From the NCBI GenBank assembly GCA_022376515.1, contig WTXI01000005.1, positions 496,001 through 560,000 of the forward strand: a stretch of DNA of 64,000 nt, given 5' to 3'. Source of the DNA: Lactifluus volemus (lineage: Eukaryota; Basidiomycota; Agaricomycetes; Russulales; Russulaceae). Every line of letters starts with the position of its first letter. Positions within the stretch are counted from its first letter, which is position 1. Positions 56,801-64,000 of this stretch are shown in pieces. A program made the position numbers and the translations under genes. Under the pieces are notes generated by a model. It saw only the letters and a program-made list of their open reading frames with translations. It made no database searches and was not told where the DNA came from.

Positions 56801-59800
56801 CTGACAACAAGTCATATCGAAAGAAGAACCTACGTAATATTGGCTGCGTTGAAGGTGAGATTTGCGCCGTCCACCAGGGTTTGCACCACAGGCGGAGCCA
56901 CGGCCCCAATCAAGTAGAGAGCAGTTTGGTCGGTCTATGATGCTATCTCAGCCGGATATGACACAAAATGCGTAGTTGACAGTTAACTTACAATGGCAGT
57001 CACGTTGGACTGCTTGAAGGCCAGCTCAGTGGGATCTAAATCAAATTACCTCAGGCTTCGAACGTCGAGTGTGAGAACTTACAATCATCAATCTTCACGC
57101 TGCTGTCGATGTCCAATGTCACTTTCAAATTCTTGAGGGAGTTAAGGATGGCATCATCTACATCAAATTGCTTTCCGCTGCAGGAAGAATGTAAGCGTCC
57201 GAGGGTTGCAGCTTGGAAAGTACCTTACCTGACGCAGGTGGGTGATGTCGTGCTAGGGTCGGCCGTGATCTGTACGAAGTAGCCGTGTATGAGCACACGT
57301 GCAGTGAAGATTAACAATCTCGACGTACGGCAGGATGATACTTCGGATCTCGCATCACAATATTGAAAAGGTCAGTGAGAGGCCCTAAATCAACTCCGTT
57401 ATTATGTGCGCCAGAGACTAGCAGTTGAATGATAGTGAGCGGGTCCAGGTTGATCTCAAATGGTAGCTTCCGTGAGTTACACTTGCATGACCGCTGGCAT
57501 GTATAGGTGAGGATGAGAGATCGACGTGGTCAATTTTGCCAATGGTTAGCTGCTGATACGTGACGGTTGATGTGACCTTGAGGAGGTTAATACTGGCTGT
57601 GAACGGGTTGGAAAGAGTGAAGGAGGCAAAAGCAATCCTAGTCTGGACGATGTTAGAAGGCAGCTCCAGAATGGCAGAGTCAATCAAGTTCTGATGCAAG
57701 GCAGGAATCTCAACAGGAGTGAGATGAATGTCTGACATGGCAATCTTCAGTGAGTCGATTGGCGTCGAGCCTTGCGAACCTTGAATAGTGGTAGCTGATG
57801 TAACACCTTGGAGATAATTCTCGAGCAACAACTGGCCGGCGGATACGGCACGATGCTGGGGTTGGAAATGGACATCTGTCGAAGTCTATCAGAAGAAGTC
57901 ACTTCCTAGGGTGCAACAGAACGCGCCTATGGGATACGTAGCGTTTCCGGGAAGAACAAGAAGGTTGGTCTAGCACAAATTGTGATATGGTCAATAGCAG
58001 ATTTTATCACGACATACCAAAACGGCAGTGCCGATTTGTTGATCCCTAGGGGATAGGTGTGGGTACGTCATAGTCAAGCAAATCAAAACAATGACATACT
58101 GGAAAATCAAGCCGAAATCAACGTCTCCAGCACCTGTACATAGTTTTTATGGTCAGCAAATTACTGGGCCAGGGAACGGTTTAAGCGTACCAAGTGTGAT
58201 ATGACTGAGAAACGAAGGATAAGTATAACGCCAGAGTCAAGACCTATTATAGTCTCACCTTGGATTTAACAGCGTTGAATTGACTTTAATAAGGAGGTAT
58301 TTCTGGAATCCATGAGCCACGTCGAGAGATGTGACTAGCGCGGGCTTTGCGGCCAAGCCCTGTAGGCCGGCAATTGACGTGCCCACCGAGAACTCGATAT
58401 CTTCGAGCGACAGCAGTCCGACGGCGGTGTCCGCATCCGTGTTTGCCTTCCCTGAGAGTGTCATCGCCTGTTCCGTTGACTTCGTTGTCGAGGCCAAGAA
58501 CTGCTGGAATGCGCGATGCTGTTTACGAAACACTGCAAACGGCACACTCGAAAATGTCAGTGGATGATGCGTTGCTGTACGTCCGTGGTAACAAGTCCCT
58601 TGGGTATGACCAGTTCTGCAAATGGCGCGCCACCCGCCAAGATACTGATGTTCTGCTCAAGCGCTTTGATGTCTATCGGGAAATTGAAAGGCAACGTGAA
58701 AGCGGCCGTGGTGTCGTTGCTGCTCGTTATTGGATCATACGCGTTGCGCTCAGTGAAGCGCAGGTCGAGTTCGTTGAGCTCAATAGACTTGATTATGTTG
58801 AGCTTCCCTTGATTCGGGAGAACAGTCCCTACGACGAGACCCTTGATACCCTCGTTTAGCCATGTAACCTTAACATCGTTATCAGTATCAAGGTCGTGGC
58901 TCGTCATGCAAGCCACACACGTCTTCGGGTCCAGCACTGTCGCCATGTACTGAGACGTCGCTATCTAGACCGTGAATAAAGTTGTTGAAGACCGTCGAGA
59001 CATCCAAAAGGCCTGATTGTTGAGTTTGTGGAATTAGCCGGCCAGCCAGACTCAACGATGACGTGGCTAACGGTGCCAGCGTGAATGCATTACTTGATGA
59101 AACCGGACCAAGTCGAGTATCCCTAAAGTAGGCTTGAAAGCCGATGCTGCTGAGATCGATGCCAACTTGAGAGGGCTACCAAAGAATTAGCGTAAAGGGG
59201 GGAACAGGAGAGAAGACTCAAAAGCTCACATTAGTGACACTTGTGTCCAGCGTTAAGTGGATGCCACCAGCAGGATCGTTGGCAGGTAAGTCGAATGATT
59301 TAATTACCACACCATTCTTCAAATTATTCATCCCTTTGAGGGTGACAACCTTTCCGGGAAGCGATATACCGGATACTGCGATACCTGACAACAACGGGCA
59401 CCTTTTTAGTCTTTGGGAATCGACTGCTTTCAGTACCACCGACCTAAAGCGGATACTACAAACCGTGTGTCACAAGTGGGTGATAATGAAATCATGAGGA
59501 GGAACGCACCGCTAAGACTTTCCCCCGAGATAACCCAGTTAAATGACCCCTGAGTGAGCAGGGTCTTTTCCAGTTCAACATGGACTCCTCTGTGCGCACT
59601 ACTAACGACACACCTTCGTGAAGTCCGTCAAGTGTCCTACGTCGGCGATTTCGAAGTCAGCGTCTACTTCGAATTGAGCCCCGACATCCCCAGTGATACT
59701 AATATTAGGCATTTTAATGTTTCCCAAGGGTTTACCAGACCATGATATGGTGAGGCCAGTAACAAAGGAGATCTCGGCATCGACTACCACCTTATCAGAG

Positions 59801-62800
59801 GAGGCAGCTGCCAGTAAGAGCATCACGTACATGGTCCCGCTTGGGTGATGGACCCCGACAACTTGGTCCGAAACGAGTTTTCAGTGGCGTTTGTGATGAG
59901 GACTTTGCTCACGCTAAATACGGAACTTTTTCAATATCCTCATCCCTTTGACCACCTAACTTCTTACCCCAAAACAGAGTTGGATACAATTTTCTGTACA
60001 ATAGGCTGCGCGAGGATAGGCAATAGAAGATTGAGGGTGTCATCGGTCACCGTAGGAACGTTAAGCTGAGAGTACTGCAAGGTGGTCTTGTAATCGCCTA
60101 CATCCTCTGATTCAGGATGGCCCGCCGTCAACCGTCAAATGGAAGACGCTCACCAATTTGCACGTCCGCGTTGAGCTGTACGTCCGAGTGTAACTGCTTG
60201 AATGCTGTATCAACATAGTTCGTGAGGTTGAACCCACTGCATATAGTTGATTGCTGAGATTTGTTGCGACAGGTACCACGACGTCACGTACGTGTATATG
60301 TTCCGTCGCCTGTTCGCGCTTGTACCCGAGCTATTACCATCCGAGGTCTGCAGATACTCGTAACCTCCGAGCTTCACATTCCATCTAATTGTTCTGTGCT
60401 CAAACCCGCAGCCACCGCGCATAAGCGCGTGACCGTGAACAGCGCGGCAGGATCCATGTTTAGATCGAGGTCCAGGTCGGGCGAGTTGTCCGTCGACCTC
60501 CCCGCCGCCATGAAATTCGTGTTCGTCTGGATAGTGCCGAGTGGGATACCGTGGGTACTTACATTAGAACGAATACCAGTGATGAAGAACCCCGCGGTGA
60601 AGGGGTTTACAAGCGCGACCGAGACATGCGTGATATTATCCTTGTGGCCCGTGGTAGATAACACTGGATCAAACACCAAATAAAGTCCATATAGGCACTC
60701 AGGAAGGGGGACAAGAGGCTTACCAGTCAGCTTGGCAGACGAGAGGAGATCAGACTTCAAACCAGGAAGCGTGGAGTTCAAGTTGATCGTCTCAAACGCT
60801 TGCAGCAGAGGGGCAATCTTTGTGCTCTCGTTGTAGCCGGAAATGGCGACAAGGGAATCTATCGACAGTTCGGGCCATCGTTTCGAATGGAAACCTGAAA
60901 GAACCACTAACCCTTCTTGCCAATAAAATTGTTTAAAAGCTCTCGACCTTCTGGGCTATTGTTGGGCTGCGGAGTATCAACCAAATGGTCAGGAATAGTG
61001 CAAGTGATAGAGAGGGGCATCTACCGAGAACGTAGTATTCGCGGCCACCGAGTTGTTACCGATGTGGAGAGTCAAGTTTGGCATAAGCGTGGTTCCTAAT
61101 AGCGACTTGCCCTTGAACAATTGGAACACTGCATCAAATAGTCTCGTCTCTGCTGCGCTACTACCGGAAGACAGACATAGCCTACCCAAATCACCCATCG
61201 TGAGGTCAAGGTTCGATGGGTTCGTAATGGTCACATTGGTGCCTAACAACAGCGCCTCCTGTGTGCCGCCAAGCACATCAACCCCGTCAATACTCACGAG
61301 CCCCCGGAGGCCTTTCAAACCCCACAAGCCTGAGGAAACGTTGAACTTGATGGGGTCCAGGGTGATAGTACCAATACTCATATTGGCGACAGCACGCGAA
61401 TAGCCGACCAGTAGAAAATGCTCGTATTCTAGATCTGTCAACTCGGCATCTGTAGTGCAAAATATTAGTATGCAGCAATGGACATTGAGTATTGTAAACC
61501 GTACTAAATGCAGAAAAATATGGCTTGCTTGAATCTGAGATGGAAAATGCAGTATCGGTGATAGCGATATTTATAACCCCCTCTGTGTCCGTTGAGTTTT
61601 GAACGCGGATGGTAGACGAAGAAGCACCCAGGGGCTGATATGAGGGCCGACAAATTAGTATCCATCACCCCCGCACGCAGCAATAACTAACTGTTGACAA
61701 GCCAGCTACGGTAGACCCATTCCTCGAGATATTAAAAGCATTCTCGATTTGCCCAACTTCCACGTTGAAACCAAATGGAAGGCCTGAGTGGGACGGACGT
61801 GAGTTGACAAAAGACCATAGACGAAATGGAAATGGCGCACGCATCGAGGCATGCACGCTCTGGCTATTTGCCACAGGTGCCCACGGAGCCGCCTCGGAGA
61901 ACGCAAGGGACATGTTACCAATACTGATGCTTTGAATTGGGTTGATGGGAACTTGGGCCTTGAACGGCACGTCCAGACTAAGTGCATGCAACCCCTGGCT
62001 CAGCCACGAGATGCTCGTATTGTCGTTTTGCAAAGTTGAAACGCCGCGTGCAATTACAGGTGATGATTCGCCATTGAGGTAGCGCGTGAAGAGTTGTCCA
62101 ACAGCCGCCAGCTCCGTCTCTGAACCGTTGTGCGGAACAAGTTGGCCTGACAGCGCGATGTCGTTCAGGCCCGGGGCCTACGTTTGCGTGAGCACGTTGA
62201 CGGACAAAATGCGAACAAACAGAGCTAACGATTGTCGTATTGGTCCCAAGGCCCTGCCCTAGAAATACGTTCTCATAGGACAGGTTGAACACAACGGTAC
62301 CGAGGTTGAGTTGGAACGGGCTAAAAATATCTGGTGTGAGGGCGATTACAACTTTGAAACCGCGTCTTACCTCGGATTCGTAAGTGTGGTTACACTGTGG
62401 AAGTTGATGCCGCCCTCTTCACTGTCGCTAGGTAATAGAAATTCCTTCAGTACGACATTTCCATCGAAGCTATTGATGCCTGAAGGCCCTAAAGTCAGGA
62501 TTTAGTGCCTAGAAAGCTCGATCTAGTGCGCACCCCTCAGGGTTATGTCTTTCTCAAAGCTCAGACCCTTGGAAACAGGGAAAATCAGCGCCCTAACATG
62601 GAGCTGATCACTCCGCAGACGCCAAGTGAAGTTGCTAGACGTAATCATGGACTGAGTAAACTGCCCGAATGCATCCTGGTCGGTAATTGTGAAATCAGTT
62701 GTCTGGTTGATGTATGCGCGTTTTCTCCTCGCATGGAGGGTCTCGAGATTGAAGAGACCCAACTGAGACTCTTTGGATCCATTAACCCAGGAGACGCGCA

Positions 62801-63321
62801 GGGGCTGCGTGAAGCCAATCTGAGCGGAGAAAATCCCTGTGTGTGAGACCTTGGAAGGATATTAGCAGATGGGATGACGCGTAAGAAGAGACTGCTGCCA
62901 TTACCCATCCGTCCATGTGGAGTGAGAAGCTGAAAAAGAATGAAACGCTGCTCAGTACCAAGTAATGAGTTTCGCTCAAGAAGAACTCACGAAGTATTTG
63001 TAGGTTGTACTATTGCCACTCTGTCGATATTCAGTTGGGAGACGTTTACGATGTGCTGGGCAATGGCTTTGACGACCGGGTACAGCAGCACAAAGAGGAG
63101 ACCAATCCCCACGATGGCCACAACAACCTGAGAGATCAAGAACCAACGCTCTTGTAGAACGGCGTCGCGGCACCCGCAGGAGTCGTTGACTGGAGTCCTC
63201 CGTCGCTTCCGTCCACTTTATCCGCCTGGACATCAGGCTCTTCGACAGGTGTGGTTCGCGCAGCAGGGGGAGTCCCAAAAGGATCCGTATCTGCGAAAGC
63301 ACCCGCATTATCTAAGGGCAT
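53842..63321 (-). CDS. Giant DUF3712 membrane protein with three tandem modules
   Basis: Many-exon gene of about 9.5 kb. It starts MPLDNAGAFADTDPFGTPPA and has an acidic N-terminal tail. One membrane span (ISQVVVAIVGIGLLFVLLYP) then leads into INIDRV-type beta-rich sequence, so most of the protein is luminal or external. Three modules repeat two signatures. LPSDSEEGGIN/LPANDPAGGIH/LPSDDPAGGIH lies near 62430, 59285 and 56230. SWLSQGLHALSLDVP/TWLNEGIKGLVVGTVLP/GWLSKAFKTLTLEVILP lies near 61990, 58870 and 55810. Each step is about 3.1 kb. The C-terminus is a Ser/Thr-rich stalk ending at 53842. DUF3712 occurs in the yeast vacuolar protein Tag1; function here is unknown. Several one-base breaks (for example near 63150 and 58930) and dozens of short introns make the exact protein uncertain. 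Confidence 0.85.
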
Positions 63322-64000
63322 CGCCAATCGACATGCTTCGAAGAAAAACACGAGAAAGAAGAGGCGTACATAGAAGACTAGCAGCTGACGCGGTTGAACC
63401 TGAAGGCATATCGTCCTTGTACACAATAGCCGGGTGCTCGTTGGAGACGGGGAATAATGAGCAAGGAAAACCAAAGGAAGGCAAGCGGTTGGGGTTAAAA
63501 GGAGCATAGATGAAAGAGTGAAACAGCTAAGAAGCCACACGCTACTGAACCACCAATTAGGCAAAGTAATTGATTGCAGGGTAAATATCAGCGCGTCATG
63601 TGCTCGCCCATGGATTATGGAGACACCATACGATGATGTACGCGAACATCGCTCCAAGTGGTATTCGATTCCGCGGAAACGTGGGAGAACAAGGGCCAGA
63701 TCGGTGAGCGTATATTAATGAGATCCTATAACAGCATCTCATTTCACAGGAAATGTCATTCGAAAGAAAGGTGGCTTTCGATACGCAAACAGTGACCTCG
63801 ATGCTCGTCCCTAAGTCTAAGTTGGCAGTGTGGACACGAATGCCGCTCGCGCTTCACACTACATCACTGGCACGTGTTTTTAAAGCCATTCTCCCGGTTG
63901 TCGTTGTGACGGACCGTTCAACAATTTAAAACCCACGTCCAAATCACCTATTTTTAAAATCCAGCCGTCTCTTCTTTCGAGCTTTCCACCACCATCACTC
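63322..64000. other. Upstream region of the DUF3712 gene
   Basis: About 680 bases containing the promoter of the giant gene. A pyrimidine-rich stretch at the right edge (63966-64000) could be the leader of a plus-strand gene starting beyond the window. No coding sequence is visible. Confidence 0.4.

Noticed and set aside
1..64000. CRISPR arrays, prokaryotic operons, ribosome binding sites or phage genes
   Set aside because: No direct-repeat/spacer pattern is present, and all recognised genes are intron-bearing eukaryotic genes.

Overview
This is nuclear DNA of a basidiomycete fungus, most likely an Agaricomycete. The gene products are eukaryotic, and nearly all introns are 45-70 nt with GT-AG borders. 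Several families are typical of mushroom-forming fungi: HSP9/HSP12, a thaumatin-like protein, a giant DUF3712 protein, a viroplasmin (RNase H1 N-terminal) domain protein and an HLTF/Rad5-type ATPase. Genes lie close together on both strands with no operons. Several pairs share a short divergent promoter: ATG27/ataxin-3, HSP9/NADK, QNG1/AIM41 and PEX/GPI18.

Layout. 1-2743: 3' part of the DBP10 RNA helicase. 4147-5067: lineage-type unknown protein. 5541-7643 (-): viroplasmin-domain protein with a long disordered tail. 9783-10853 (-): ATG27. 11166-12985: ataxin-3-like Josephin deubiquitinase. 13585-14661 (-): two uncharacterised fragments. 15144-15569 (-): HSP9/12. 15750-18709: NAD kinase. 19305-21174 (-): queuosine salvage (QNG1). 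21325-22073: AIM41. 23094-25977 (-): HRD1 ubiquitin ligase with a polyglutamine tract. 26866-29514: YtcJ-type amidohydrolase. 30674-35601: RDH54/RAD54B. 35838-35931: tRNA-Ser(GCU) with a 12-nt intron. 36036-37464: dynamitin. 37921-42630 (-): HLTF/Rad5-like. 43179-44562 (-): isoaspartyl peptidase/asparaginase. 44563-47106: gene-poor stretch. 47793-49067: thaumatin-like. 49749-51329 (-): DysF peroxin. 52005-53295: GPI18. 53842-63321 (-): triplicated DUF3712 membrane protein.

Functional themes. HRD1 and the ataxin-3-like protein both belong to ubiquitin-dependent quality control. RDH54 and the HLTF-like ATPase belong to recombination and replication-fork repair, and RDH54 carries a striking triple MCB (ACGCGT) promoter. 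ATG27, the DUF3712 protein, the peroxin and GPI18 are endomembrane proteins. The rest is housekeeping metabolism.

Reading caution. Many conserved genes (DBP10, NADK, RDH54, dynamitin, HLTF, asparaginase, peroxin, GPI18, DUF3712) show single-base frame breaks inside conserved motifs, nearly always one missing base next to a short homopolymer. Intact genes (ataxin-3, HSP9, AIM41, HRD1, amidohydrolase, thaumatin, QNG1) lie between them. Residual sequencing deletions explain this better than wholesale gene death. Exon coordinates were read by eye from splice signals and protein-family patterns; no search was run.
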